A stretch of 20,748 nucleotides of DNA. Origin: a virus. Positions 1 through 7,159 of the stretch are shown piece after piece (the first letter of the stretch is position 1; every line of letters begins with the position of its first letter). A program made the position numbers and the translations under genes. Below the pieces are notes generated by a model that was not told the DNA's origin, did no database searches, and was given only the letters and a program-made list of their open reading frames with translations. The stretch lies in IMG/VR virus record IMGVR_UViG_3300047498_000057, positions 1-20,748 of that record. The stretch is one strand, 5' to 3'.

Positions 1-1029
1 CTTCGTGCCGGGATACAGATGTGGTATAACCGCACCATCGACACGGATGTTATTGGCGCCGGCCAAGTATTTGGCGAGCCCATCCAAGTATCCGCCAAGC
101 ATTCCGGTGTAGGGATCACGGTCGGTTTGCATCGACCCCTGCCCCATCATGGCGCTTATTACTTCACCCGGCAGTTCTGATTCGATTGCCGCCGCATATG
201 AGGCGTTGATTACTGCATTCTGCAAAGTGATCGTCTGATAGTTCTTGGTCATCCGCATCTGCGACAAGACGGATACCATGTCGCTGACGCCGCGCGACTG
301 GTCAGGCAGCAGTTGCTCGATCACGTGCAGCATCTGCCGTCTGCCCCACGGCGTTCTCGCCGGCACGCGGTCCCAAGTCCAGACCTGCTGCCCAAGATAA
401 GCCTCGGTCGGATACCCCTCCTGGATGTGGTAAGCTATTGGTTTGCCCCAGCTATCCTTCTCAACACCACGGCGCATGGTCAGTGTGTCGGGGGTACGGC
501 CTGGGTTCGACAGGCGGTCGGGCGACAGAAGCTGAACGGCAGTCCGGAACGGCCGATTCGACTCGCGGATCCACTCGACGGCGCACAGGACCTCGCCGGT
601 CAGAACGTGGCTGGCGACGGCCAGTCTCAGCATTCCAGTGAACGTGTTAACGCGGCCGGCGTCCAACCAGCAATCGTTGGATTCGGCGGCCAGAGTAAAC
701 AGGTCCTCAACCACGGTTTGGAACTCGTCGGCCCACGCCGCCGTCAGTCCGATCGCATCGAAGTTGGGATGCGATGACAACCGATACTGGTTGCCGATAA
801 TGCTGTCTTTATGAATTTGTACAGCATTGAGGGCGTAGCCGTCGTTCCAGGCAGACTCTCTACCACGGGCATCGGCAGTAGGTTTAACAATATTGATCGT
901 TTGGTCTGGCGAACGGAAGGACGGCCACCAGTTGACCGTCTCGCGGGTGTTGAGCTGAGCACCCTCAATCCCGCCGCCGATGATGCCCGGCGAACTCCCG
1001 ACGCCAACGATTATGCCATTCTCGCTCAC
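1..1029 (-). CDS. Phage portal protein, lambda gpB family (3' end beyond window)
   Basis: Translating the minus strand from a GTG at 1029 gives an open frame of 343 residues that runs off the window edge, so the C-terminal part (families are usually about 480-550 aa) is missing. Visible landmarks are a Gly-rich N-terminus, the segment ESAWNDGYALNAVQIHKDSI (about residues 65-84) followed by IGNQYRL, and a WTWDRVPARTPWGRR stretch; these resemble lambda-family portals, which form the dodecameric ring through which DNA enters the capsid. The start is supported by a GTGA overlap with the stop of the gpW-like gene at 1026-1029, the same coupling seen elsewhere in this operon, and by position after terminase and gpW, the classic lambda-type order. 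Family is inferred from remembered motifs and gene order. Confidence 0.88.
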   Translation of the reverse strand, partial: MSENGIIVGVGSSPGIIGGGIEGAQLNTRETVNWWPSFRSPDQTINIVKPTADARGRESAWNDGYALNAVQIHKDSIIGNQYRLSSHPNFDAIGLTAAWADEFQTVVEDLFTLAAESNDCWLDAGRVNTFTGMLRLAVASHVLTGEVLCAVEWIRESNRPFRTAVQLLSPDRLSNPGRTPDTLTMRRGVEKDSWGKPIAYHIQEGYPTEAYLGQQVWTWDRVPARTPWGRRQMLHVIEQLLPDQSRGVSDMVSVLSQMRMTKNYQTITLQNAVINASYAAAIESELPGEVISAMMGQGSMQTDRDPYTGMLGGYLDGLAKYLAGANNIRVDGAVIPHLYPGTK

Positions 1030-1283
1030 CGGAAAGTGAAGCCAAGCGGCCGCAGCCGGCGCGCCGAAAGGCCAATGCCTTGGTTCTCAGCCACCAGTTG
1101 CGCGCTGAGCATTTGCACATAGGCATATAACCCGGCGGGGTCGGCAGCGGTGAAACGGACGCTCTCGCCTGACTGATCGACGAAAACCGACGGAAGTTGG
1201 CCGGTTATGAGCGCATGATACTTGGTTTGCGCGTCAGCAAGTTTGGCCGCAGTCGTCGTTGGAACAAATACCGCGCCTGACAT
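1026..1283 (-). CDS. gpW-like head-tail joining protein
   Basis: This is an 85-residue protein starting at an ATG at 1283, 12 bases after the terminase stop. The central pattern YHALITGQLPSVFVDQSGES, then VRFTAADPAGLYAYVQML, matches the gpW family: a first helix ending in a G-containing turn, a short beta hairpin, then a second helix rich in Leu/Gln. In lambda, gpW is a small protein added to the filled head after packaging so that tails can attach. It sits between terminase and portal as in lambda and ends in a GTGA overlap with the portal start. The extreme C-terminus (LSARRLRPLGFTFR) is basic and probably disordered. Family assignment is from pattern recognition only. Confidence 0.85.
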   Translation of the reverse strand: MSGAVFVPTTTAAKLADAQTKYHALITGQLPSVFVDQSGESVRFTAADPAGLYAYVQMLSAQLVAENQGIGLSARRLRPLGFTFR

Positions 1284-1295
1284 GATGTACCCACA

Positions 1296-3389
1296 TTACG
1301 CCCGGCCTCCTAACAGCCGACCGAGATTCGTGAGGTCGTATGATGGTACGGGAAAACCTACAACAGTTTCCGAATCCGGCCGTTGTATTATCAGGTCGTT
1401 CTTGTCCCACGTCGATGCCCAACCTGGTGGGTGGTCCCAGTCTATTCGCTCGACACTGACATAACTGCTGATACAGAGCCCGAGTGCGTAGTACGACAGG
1501 TCCCATGCCTCGTTCCGGCGACGCACGGCGCTCTCCCAGCCTTTCGCGGTCCGAGTTTCCGCCGTCATTTCCGCAAAGAATTGCGGGGAAAGCCAATCCG
1601 GGAATCGGAACATGCCCTGCCCCGGAACCATACAGTCGAGCCGGCCGGCAAGCGTGTCCTTGAGCAGGTTAGCGTTGAGCAACAGCACCGGGACGTCGCC
1701 ACGGGCGCCCGCGAACTTGTCGCGTCGGGACGCGTCAGGAAAGGTGATGCGGGCCCGTGGATCGCCGGGTGCACTTGCGCCTTTTATCAAATGAAAACGG
1801 CCACTTAAGCCCTCTTCGCGCAGACGGCGCCAGAACTGGTAAGCGTTAGTCGTTACCCCTTCTTTACCGCCCGAATCGCATCCGACGGCGCGGATGAGCA
1901 TGTGCCGGCCGCTGTCGTCATTGAGCGGATAGGACTTTTTTATCACGCCCTCGATAATGACGTCCCAGTCACTCAGGTAAGCCGCTGGCTTCAGCCACAA
2001 TCGCTCGCCGTCCTCGTCCTCACGGTCAGACTTGCGCAAGTCGAAGCGGTCGATCACGACCATGTCGAAAGGTGTGCCAGGTAGTATTCCATACACTTGC
2101 ACAACAAACATATTCTGCTGCACGTCAATCGTCGCAATCAAAAAGCGTGTGTTTACGGGAACAGTCCTCTCCGGCCAGTGTTCAGCGCGCGCTTTCAGGA
2201 CTTCTGGCAGCCGTTCCTGTCCGAGCTTCGACGGTGCATACGGCTCGCCCAGTTCGTTATTATAAAATACTTGCAGCGCCGAATCTGAACCGGTGTTATC
2301 ATTTTCGTTTGTGGCTCGGACGAAAGCCGCAACAAGACGGGTCCAGGTCACGAACGCCGCAGCCACGCCATTCAGCCAAAACGATGCGATGGGATTATGA
2401 GCGGGCGTCCCAACCACTGTCTCGTTGTCGTCGGCATAGTGTTCGCCGTCTTTCAGCCAGCGGCTGCGCAGCAACATCTCGCGCCGGTCGTCCGGTGAGT
2501 GCTCGTGGCCGCACGCCGGGCACGGCATGACGACGTCCGCCGGGGTCGTCCACTTCAGGTGGCGGAAGTTGCCCTCCCAGTGATAGCCGCATGACAGGCA
2601 AGGCCAGTAGAGCCGGCGGCGGTCTCCACGGTTGTACAGGGCAAGGATACCGGTCGTCGGCGGGGCCTGATGTGGGGAGGCGGCTATCCACTGTGGGTTG
2701 GTGATTGGCCGGCTGGGGCTGCTTTCTGCCAACGTCATCGCAAACGAGCCGAACGTCGTAGAGCGTTTCGCAGCCAAGTCGAAAGGAGAGCCGTCGCCGT
2801 CGATGTCATCTGGCATGCGGTCGAGGTCGGTTAGTGCAATCCGGCCTACCGGTCGGCCGGCGAACTGGGAGACGGACGGCCATCCCAGGCTGATGATGAC
2901 GCCGGACTTGTAACGTTTCTCGAACTTGTTGTCGGCGTCACGGTCTGGGAGCAAAGCTGCTTTAACTTCAGGTGTGTAGCGGTGCAGCCTGTCGACACGC
3001 CGGTTACTGAAGTCGCCCGTCGCCGTCATCGTCGGGCAGAAGATCAGCATATCGAGCGGGTCAACCACGAGGTCATAGAGCAGCCAGTTCAGGATGAGGC
3101 CGTCTGTTTTTCCCGCCTGACTTGGCCCGGCAAAGATCAGCGCACTGTGATCGCGCGCCGTCAGCGTGTCCATCGGCTCGACCAAGTAGGGGACTTCGGT
3201 GTTCCGCCACGGGCCGACGTACGCGCCAGGCGTGTTGAGGTGGCGGTATTTTTCGGCGGCGCCGCTTACCGTGATCCGTTCGGGCGGCCGGAAAATACCG
3301 GACAGATCGAGGACGAGGTCGGCAAGGTGACTATAGGCCGGCTGCGCGCTCGTCGAGGCTGGGTTCTCTGTAGACGGGTCCGGGCTCAT
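1296..3389 (-). CDS. Phage terminase large subunit, gpA family
   Basis: The likely start is the ATG at 3389 (697 aa, MSPDPSTENPAS...). The frame is open back to a TTG at 3491, but that extension lies inside the small-subunit gene and reads as low-quality basic sequence. It is the packaging motor: an N-terminal ATPase translocates DNA and a C-terminal nuclease cuts concatemers. Walker A is GPSQAGKT (residues 88-95). An acidic cluster TDLDRMPDD follows near 187-195, then a likely zinc-binding pair CLSC (264-267) and CPAC (290-293), typical of gpA-type terminases. Acidic nuclease residues are probably in IATIDVQQ (D422), GCDSGG (D505) and WDLSYYALG (D630). The gene overlaps the small subunit by 59 bases, so translation is probably coupled; no clear Shine-Dalgarno is seen at 3389. 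Confidence 0.96.
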   Translation of the reverse strand: MSPDPSTENPASTSAQPAYSHLADLVLDLSGIFRPPERITVSGAAEKYRHLNTPGAYVGPWRNTEVPYLVEPMDTLTARDHSALIFAGPSQAGKTDGLILNWLLYDLVVDPLDMLIFCPTMTATGDFSNRRVDRLHRYTPEVKAALLPDRDADNKFEKRYKSGVIISLGWPSVSQFAGRPVGRIALTDLDRMPDDIDGDGSPFDLAAKRSTTFGSFAMTLAESSPSRPITNPQWIAASPHQAPPTTGILALYNRGDRRRLYWPCLSCGYHWEGNFRHLKWTTPADVVMPCPACGHEHSPDDRREMLLRSRWLKDGEHYADDNETVVGTPAHNPIASFWLNGVAAAFVTWTRLVAAFVRATNENDNTGSDSALQVFYNNELGEPYAPSKLGQERLPEVLKARAEHWPERTVPVNTRFLIATIDVQQNMFVVQVYGILPGTPFDMVVIDRFDLRKSDREDEDGERLWLKPAAYLSDWDVIIEGVIKKSYPLNDDSGRHMLIRAVGCDSGGKEGVTTNAYQFWRRLREEGLSGRFHLIKGASAPGDPRARITFPDASRRDKFAGARGDVPVLLLNANLLKDTLAGRLDCMVPGQGMFRFPDWLSPQFFAEMTAETRTAKGWESAVRRRNEAWDLSYYALGLCISSYVSVERIDWDHPPGWASTWDKNDLIIQRPDSETVVGFPVPSYDLTNLGRLLGGRA

Positions 3390-3954
3390 CGTCGGCGGCT
3401 TCGTCGGGTCCAGGGCGGCCGGCCGGCTGATCCCGGCGGGCTTGGAAGGTATTTTCAATGCGGCCACGAATATCCTCCAGCGTTCCGTCAATAATCGATT
3501 GCAAAGCCTCGCGCTGGCGATCTGTGAAGGCAGTCTCGCGCTCTACGCGGTCAAGCAGAAGCAGTATCCCCATACGCACATCCGAGAACGCGTCGGCGAA
3601 GAACATGACCACGTCTTGCGTCTTCCAGAGATTTCCTTTGTCCGTCTCGAACTTTAGACGGGCGTTCTGGCCGTACCAGTACTCGCGCTGTAAACTGGGG
3701 GGTAACGACTTATGGTTAATCTTCATAACAGCCGATATGACATCGGCCGGGATCGGCACAAGGAATGGGGCTGCATCCTTGATGTGATACAACGGATAGC
3801 CGAAGCGTTCGCCACTCGCCTTGAGGCCGCCTAACCGCGTCTTCACCGTGTCTGGCTTCATTTTGAATAGCAACGCTAACTCGCGCGCCGTCACACCCTG
3901 ATAGAGGGCGTTGTCCAGCGGCCGATCACGCGGTGAGTTTTTGGCTGGCCCCAT
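3331..3954 (-). CDS. Terminase small subunit, Nu1/DUF1441-like
   Basis: The chosen start is the ATG at 3954 (207 aa, MGPAKNSPRDRP...), preceded by GGAG eight bases upstream; a TTG at 4008 would add 18 residues. Residues about 22-40 (VTARELALLFKMKPDTVKTR) form a helix-turn-helix, the DNA-recognition element of Nu1-type subunits, followed by a wing-like turn (GYPLYHIKDAAPF). The central part, with LQREYWYGQNARLKFETD, and the later helical region fit the DUF1441/Nu1 family, which recognises the packaging site and recruits the large subunit. The acidic, proline-rich C-terminus probably contacts the large subunit. The gene overlaps the helicase end by 29 bases and the large-subunit start by 59 bases. 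Confidence 0.84.
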   Translation of the reverse strand: MGPAKNSPRDRPLDNALYQGVTARELALLFKMKPDTVKTRLGGLKASGERFGYPLYHIKDAAPFLVPIPADVISAVMKINHKSLPPSLQREYWYGQNARLKFETDKGNLWKTQDVVMFFADAFSDVRMGILLLLDRVERETAFTDRQREALQSIIDGTLEDIRGRIENTFQARRDQPAGRPGPDEAADDEPGPVYREPSLDERAAGL

Positions 3955-5407
3955 AAAACCGTCTCCGTAAACGGCTGTAAATGTAGGAGTGTACTTCTTC
4001 CTTGGCAATCAGACGGGGCACGATGTCACTGTCGAGCGTGTCGTTGGTTGCGAGATGATAAATAAACGGCACCCGTGTCTGCCCTTGTCTAGCAATTCGT
4101 TTGACGGTTTGCACATATAATTCATTGCTATAAGGTGTATCGAAAAAGACGAGATAGTGACCACCTTGCTGGAGATTTAAGCCGTGCCCACCAGAGGCAG
4201 GGTGCAGCAGCATGATCGGCACCGTGCCGCGGTTCCAGGAACTCTGGAGGTGTCCTTCACGGTCCATCTTGCGCGCGCTGGGGAATGCCCGCTGGAGGCG
4301 CGCCAGGCTGCTCTGGAACCAGTAGGCCACGATGATCGGCTGGCCCTGTGTGGCCTCAACCACCTCGCGCAGCGCCTCGATCTTGTGGTCGTGCACCGTA
4401 TGATAGGCGCGGTCGGGGCCGTACACTGCCCCGGAGGCGAACTGGAGCAGCTTCTGGGCGAGCGCGGACGCCGTCTCAGCCTCGATGACCTCCTCGGGCA
4501 GCCGGAGGACCAGGTCCTCCTCAAACTTCTGGTACTGCCGCAGTTCGGCCTTGGTCATGGCCACACGCACCGTCGTATAGACGGGTTGCAGCACGTCCAG
4601 ATAGTCCTCGGCCCGCATGGCGGTGATCAAGGGAGCAATCCGCCGGACAATCTCGTCGGCGGAACTAGGCTTAGGTTTGTACCGGCGAGTGTACTGGTTG
4701 TAGTCGAAATACCGCTCCCGGTAAGACGTGATGTTCCGACCCAGGCACTCGCCGCCGTCTAGCAGGAAGATCTGCGGGAACAGGTCGATATAGCCCTCAG
4801 GAGCCGGCGTTCCGGTCAGCTCCAGGAACCTCGTGATCTTCGATCGGACACGGTTTAGCGCCTTAAAACGCCCGGACTTGTGGTCCCGCAGCCCTGAGGA
4901 TTCGTCAAAGACTATCATGTCGTACGGCCAGTGCCGGCCACAGTACTCGACCAGCCACGGTAGCCTCTCGCGATTGACGACGTGGAGTCTGGCGGCGCTC
5001 CGAACCAGCCGGCGCCGCACGCGGTCCTCAGCCAGCGTGATCGCCCGCTTGCCTATCCCGGTTGCCCGCGCGGCGGACAGGCCAAGCGACGAGGCCGTCT
5101 GACGGCTCAGGTCGTACGCCTCGGCGATCTCAGGCTCGTCGCCCGTCGGCCGGAGCAGCACGTAGTCCAGGCCGGCGGTGTGCTCCCAAGCCGCGATCTC
5201 GTCAGGCCAGGTGGTGATCGCCACCTTCAACGGCGCGACGACCAGGCAGCGGCGCACCTTGCCTTCGGCCAGCAGCAAAGCGATCAGGGTCAGCGCGGAG
5301 ATCGTCTTCCCCAACCCCATGTCCAGCCACCAAGCGCACTTCGGCACGCGGTAGGCGTGCTCGATAGCCTGCCATTGGTAGCCGTGCAGGTCGTCGAGCG
5401 ACCTCAT
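3926..5407 (-). CDS. SNF2-family DEAD-like helicase
   Basis: This 493-residue superfamily 2 helicase is a compact phage-type SNF2 protein. Motif I is DMGLGKT (29-35), motif Ia falls in LVVAPLKVAITTW, motif II is DESS (168-171), motif III is LTGTPAPEG (197-205), and the C-terminal RecA-like lobe carries SGGHGLNLQ and QTVKRIARQGQTR as motifs V and VI. Such proteins use ATP to move on double-stranded DNA and are common in phage replication modules, but the exact job is unknown. The ATG start at 5407 forms an ATGA overlap with the stop of the preceding 84-residue gene. The end overlaps the terminase small subunit, so replication and packaging functions share one transcript here. Confidence 0.95.
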   Translation of the reverse strand: MRSLDDLHGYQWQAIEHAYRVPKCAWWLDMGLGKTISALTLIALLLAEGKVRRCLVVAPLKVAITTWPDEIAAWEHTAGLDYVLLRPTGDEPEIAEAYDLSRQTASSLGLSAARATGIGKRAITLAEDRVRRRLVRSAARLHVVNRERLPWLVEYCGRHWPYDMIVFDESSGLRDHKSGRFKALNRVRSKITRFLELTGTPAPEGYIDLFPQIFLLDGGECLGRNITSYRERYFDYNQYTRRYKPKPSSADEIVRRIAPLITAMRAEDYLDVLQPVYTTVRVAMTKAELRQYQKFEEDLVLRLPEEVIEAETASALAQKLLQFASGAVYGPDRAYHTVHDHKIEALREVVEATQGQPIIVAYWFQSSLARLQRAFPSARKMDREGHLQSSWNRGTVPIMLLHPASGGHGLNLQQGGHYLVFFDTPYSNELYVQTVKRIARQGQTRVPFIYHLATNDTLDSDIVPRLIAKEEVHSYIYSRLRRRFYGASQKLTA

Positions 5408-5658
5408 GCAGTCCCGCTTTGGCCCTCCGGCTGGCCCTCGAAGCGCGCGATCAGTTCCTTGAACATTGCAATCATATCAGCACGTTCGGCGCCATTGCTG
5501 ATGTAGTTGCAACGGCCTTTCTTGGAGTACGGGAAAACCAGAAGCACGAATCCCACCGCTCGCCGCTTGCCCCGGACGTCGCCGTTCAAAGTCCGGTCGA
5601 CCGCCTCGGCCAATGCGTTCATCTGAGCACGGTGTTTGTGCTCGATCTCGTCGACCAT
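5404..5658 (-). CDS. Conserved-looking 84-aa phage protein of unknown function
   Basis: This small protein (ATG at 5658) has an N-terminal helix rich in His, Glu and Lys (EIEHKHRAQMNALAEAVD), a beta-rich core (AVGFVLLVFPYSKKGRCNYI) and a C-terminal helix (ADMIAMFKELIARFEGQ). The combination of FVLLVFP, a GRCNYISNG turn and a terminal helix resembles a widespread short phage protein found beside replication genes, but I know of no assigned function. It is joined to both neighbours by 4-base ATGA overlaps (5404-5407 with the helicase, 5658-5661 region with the upstream gene), which strongly supports it as real. Confidence 0.8.
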   Translation of the reverse strand: MVDEIEHKHRAQMNALAEAVDRTLNGDVRGKRRAVGFVLLVFPYSKKGRCNYISNGAERADMIAMFKELIARFEGQPEGQSGTA

Positions 5659-6212
5659 CAGCCTGCTCCCACGCGATTTTCAGACCACCAGACGCGAGTC
5701 GCGGCTGCCGCCGCGGCTGCTTCTGCCAGTTGTTCGGCCGTGAACTTCCACTCCACCTCCTCGTTAGCATCTTTCTTCCTTCTGGCGCGTGCCTCGGCCT
5801 CACGTTTCCGGCTCGCGGACAAGGAAGAAAGGCTTGATTCTACCTTTGAAGTAAGTCCTGAGGGGACTTCCGGGTCCGGTTTTTTCAGGGAATATCGGTT
5901 AGGCAGGTTGCGGCGGCGGCCATCCGGACCCGTGATGAACTGCTGCTGCCACTCCAGCCACCCCTTGTCGCGCGCGTCGTGCAGCGCGGCCCCAACAGTG
6001 TCTATCGTCGTGTCACAGGCAGCGGCAATCTCGGCGTGGCTCAGCACCTCGCGCCCTGACCACCCGACCTGCTGTATGACCCATTGCACAACCACGATCC
6101 GCTGTCGGGTCATCGCGGGTATCATACGTCCGTCTTCAGATCGGCGTTTGACACCGACGAAAGCGGCGACGGCGGCCTGTAGCTGGCGTAGCGATTCGCG
6201 GCCAAGACGCAT
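5658..6212 (-). CDS. Winged-helix protein, possible replication initiator
   Basis: The start is taken at the ATG at 6212 because AGAGGGG lies about six bases upstream; the frame extends to a GTG at 6410, but that stretch looks non-coding. The 184-residue product has a winged helix-turn-helix at about residues 58-108: SHAEIAAACDTTIDTVGAAL is the HTH, and GPDGRRRNLPNRYSL is the wing and last strand. The C-terminus is Ser-rich, then Lys/Arg/Ala-rich, with a run of eight alanines. Phage replication initiators and helicase loaders of the lambda O / DnaD kind have this layout, so a role in origin recognition is plausible, but a transcription regulator is equally possible. The stop overlaps the next start as ATGA. 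Confidence 0.78.
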   Translation of the reverse strand: MRLGRESLRQLQAAVAAFVGVKRRSEDGRMIPAMTRQRIVVVQWVIQQVGWSGREVLSHAEIAAACDTTIDTVGAALHDARDKGWLEWQQQFITGPDGRRRNLPNRYSLKKPDPEVPSGLTSKVESSLSSLSASRKREAEARARRKKDANEEVEWKFTAEQLAEAAAAAAATRVWWSENRVGAG

Positions 6213-6448
6213 TTTGGTCCCCTCTGGTGAGGGCCGCGTCCGCTGCAAACCACCTAGACCCGGAAAATCCCTTGCGGCGCCGTTTTGTCTCTTGCCTTCG
6301 GCCGCCGTTTGACCAGAATGGTGAAGGCTGTTGGTGCAGCCGCTTCTTGTGTCAGGACTATCCGGGTCGCGGCCTTGCAGGGCTGCGACCCAACTTCTTG
6401 TTTCACGCACACCGTTGCAGACATTCGGGGATTCGCCAAGCCCCCGAT
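6213..6448. other. 236-bp gap with an inverted repeat; no convincing gene
   Basis: Between the VRR-NUC stop and the winged-helix start I see no well supported gene. A 56-codon minus-strand frame beginning at an ATG at 6424 and ending at 6254 is possible but lacks a good ribosome-binding site and looks like no known family. The notable content is an inverted repeat at 6364-6391: 7-bp arms GGGTCGC/GCGACCC, extended by 3-4 more pairs, around a TTGCAG loop. It is flanked by two direct CTTCTTGT copies at 6343-6350 and 6394-6401. There is no T-tract, so it is not an obvious intrinsic terminator. Confidence 0.45.
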
Positions 6449-6781
6449 CTACAAATCCCAGGCAGCGTCGTACCAGTTGGCACCCGGCTCAGCAGCGGAC
6501 AGGAAGTCGAGGGCAGCGTCAGCCGAGTAGCATACAGCCACTATCGCACCAGCATCGCGGAGTTCGCGGATCCGCAGACGTTGTTGTGGGGATAGGACGC
6601 CGCCTGGCGCCTTGAATTCGACCCAGCGGATGGTGAATATGCCCTGAATAGACTTCCAGAACAGGCGGTCGGGAAGCCCGTTGGGGTTCTGCGAGAACGA
6701 GCTGGCGGCCATTTTGATTGACCGCCAGCCCTTCTTCTTCGCCTGCCGGCAGGCGTCAGCTTCGATCTTCGATTCGAGCAC
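6449..6781 (-). CDS. VRR-NUC domain nuclease
   Basis: Starting at a GTG at 6781 the product is 110 residues, the usual size for stand-alone phage VRR-NUC proteins. The opening LESKIEADACRQAKKKGW is the family's N-terminal helix. The PD-(D/E)xK-like core follows: GLPDR with D38, VEFKAPGG with E55 and K57, and LSPQQRLR with Q66/Q67, then a VAVCYS strand. VRR-NUC proteins are predicted Holliday-junction or flap nucleases in phage DNA processing. GGGGG lies five bases before the GTG and comes from the most decayed copy of the neighbouring repeat array, so the repeat seems to provide the ribosome-binding site. The frame stays open through the array to a TTG at 7090, but that extension is repeat sequence, not nuclease. 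Confidence 0.9.
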   Translation of the reverse strand: MLESKIEADACRQAKKKGWRSIKMAASSFSQNPNGLPDRLFWKSIQGIFTIRWVEFKAPGGVLSPQQRLRIRELRDAGAIVAVCYSADAALDFLSAAEPGANWYDAAWDL

Positions 6782-6863
6782 GAGAACCCCCACACATCGG
6801 GGGGCGAGTTTTGCCGCGACGACGGCATCGGCGCTGGTTTTTTTTCCGGACCCCCACAAATCA
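6781..6863 (-). repeat. Decayed CRISPR-like repeat units at the distal end of the array
   Basis: Two worn copies of the 36-bp unit lie here. Around 6781-6808 the core CCCCCACACATCGGGGGGCGAG survives in part but the ends have changed. At 6837-6863 a T-run followed by CCGGACCCCCACAAATC keeps the first two thirds of the unit and is cut off, joining directly to the next unit at 6864. The decay increases with distance from the insertion sequence, as in CRISPR arrays where the end far from the leader degenerates. The first copy lies directly upstream of the VRR-NUC start. Confidence 0.6.
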
Positions 6864-7159
6864 GTTTCCGTACCCCACAGATCAGGGGGCGAGTCTAACG
6901 AAAGCGAGTGCCAGGAGCAGTGGTGTTTTTCGTACCCCCACAAATCAGGGGCGGGCAAAACCGCCGAACGCAGGGCCACTTCCTCCCGGTCGTTTCCGGA
7001 CCCCCACAAATCGGGGGCGAGCAAAACGCGGTGGCTTTGCCAGGTCCATCCTTCGCAGTTTTCGAACCCCCACAAATCGGGGGCGAGCAAAACTTTCTAA
7101 TCACTGTCGGATTACCCCCGCACGTTTTCGTACCCCCACAAATCGGGGGCGAGCAAAAC
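6864..7159 (-). CRISPR. CRISPR-like array: 36-bp repeats with 30-bp unique spacers, no cas genes
   Basis: Repeat units lie at 7124-7159, 7058-7093, 6992-7027, 6926-6961 and (worn) 6864-6899. The first three agree at all but one to three bases near positions 5-8; on the minus strand the unit begins GTTTTGCTCGCCCCCGATTT and ends GTGGGGGTACGAAAAC. The spacers at 7094-7123, 7028-7057 and 6962-6991 are each exactly 30 bp and unrelated to each other; the next is about 26 bp. The unit has GTTT/AAAC ends and an inner CCCCC/GGGGG stem with a 7-base loop. Wear at the low-coordinate end implies reading on the minus strand, the operon's direction. The first unit is followed in frame by a stop (TAA in spacer 7094-7123), so conservation is not protein-driven. 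Alternatives are iterons or a repeat-mimic RNA. Confidence 0.6.

Noticed and set aside
5658-6410. Longer 250-residue version of the winged-helix protein starting at GTG 6410
   Set aside because: The added 66 residues are low in structure and cover the inverted repeat, while ATG 6212 has a clear AGAGGGG site.
6449-7090. 213-residue protein with a repetitive PDLWG N-terminus fused to VRR-NUC
   Set aside because: It begins at a TTG within a repeat, the equally conserved repeat nearest the IS is separated from it by in-frame stops, and the nuclease has a good GTG start with a ribosome-binding signal at 6781. The region is open in several frames on both strands owing to base composition.
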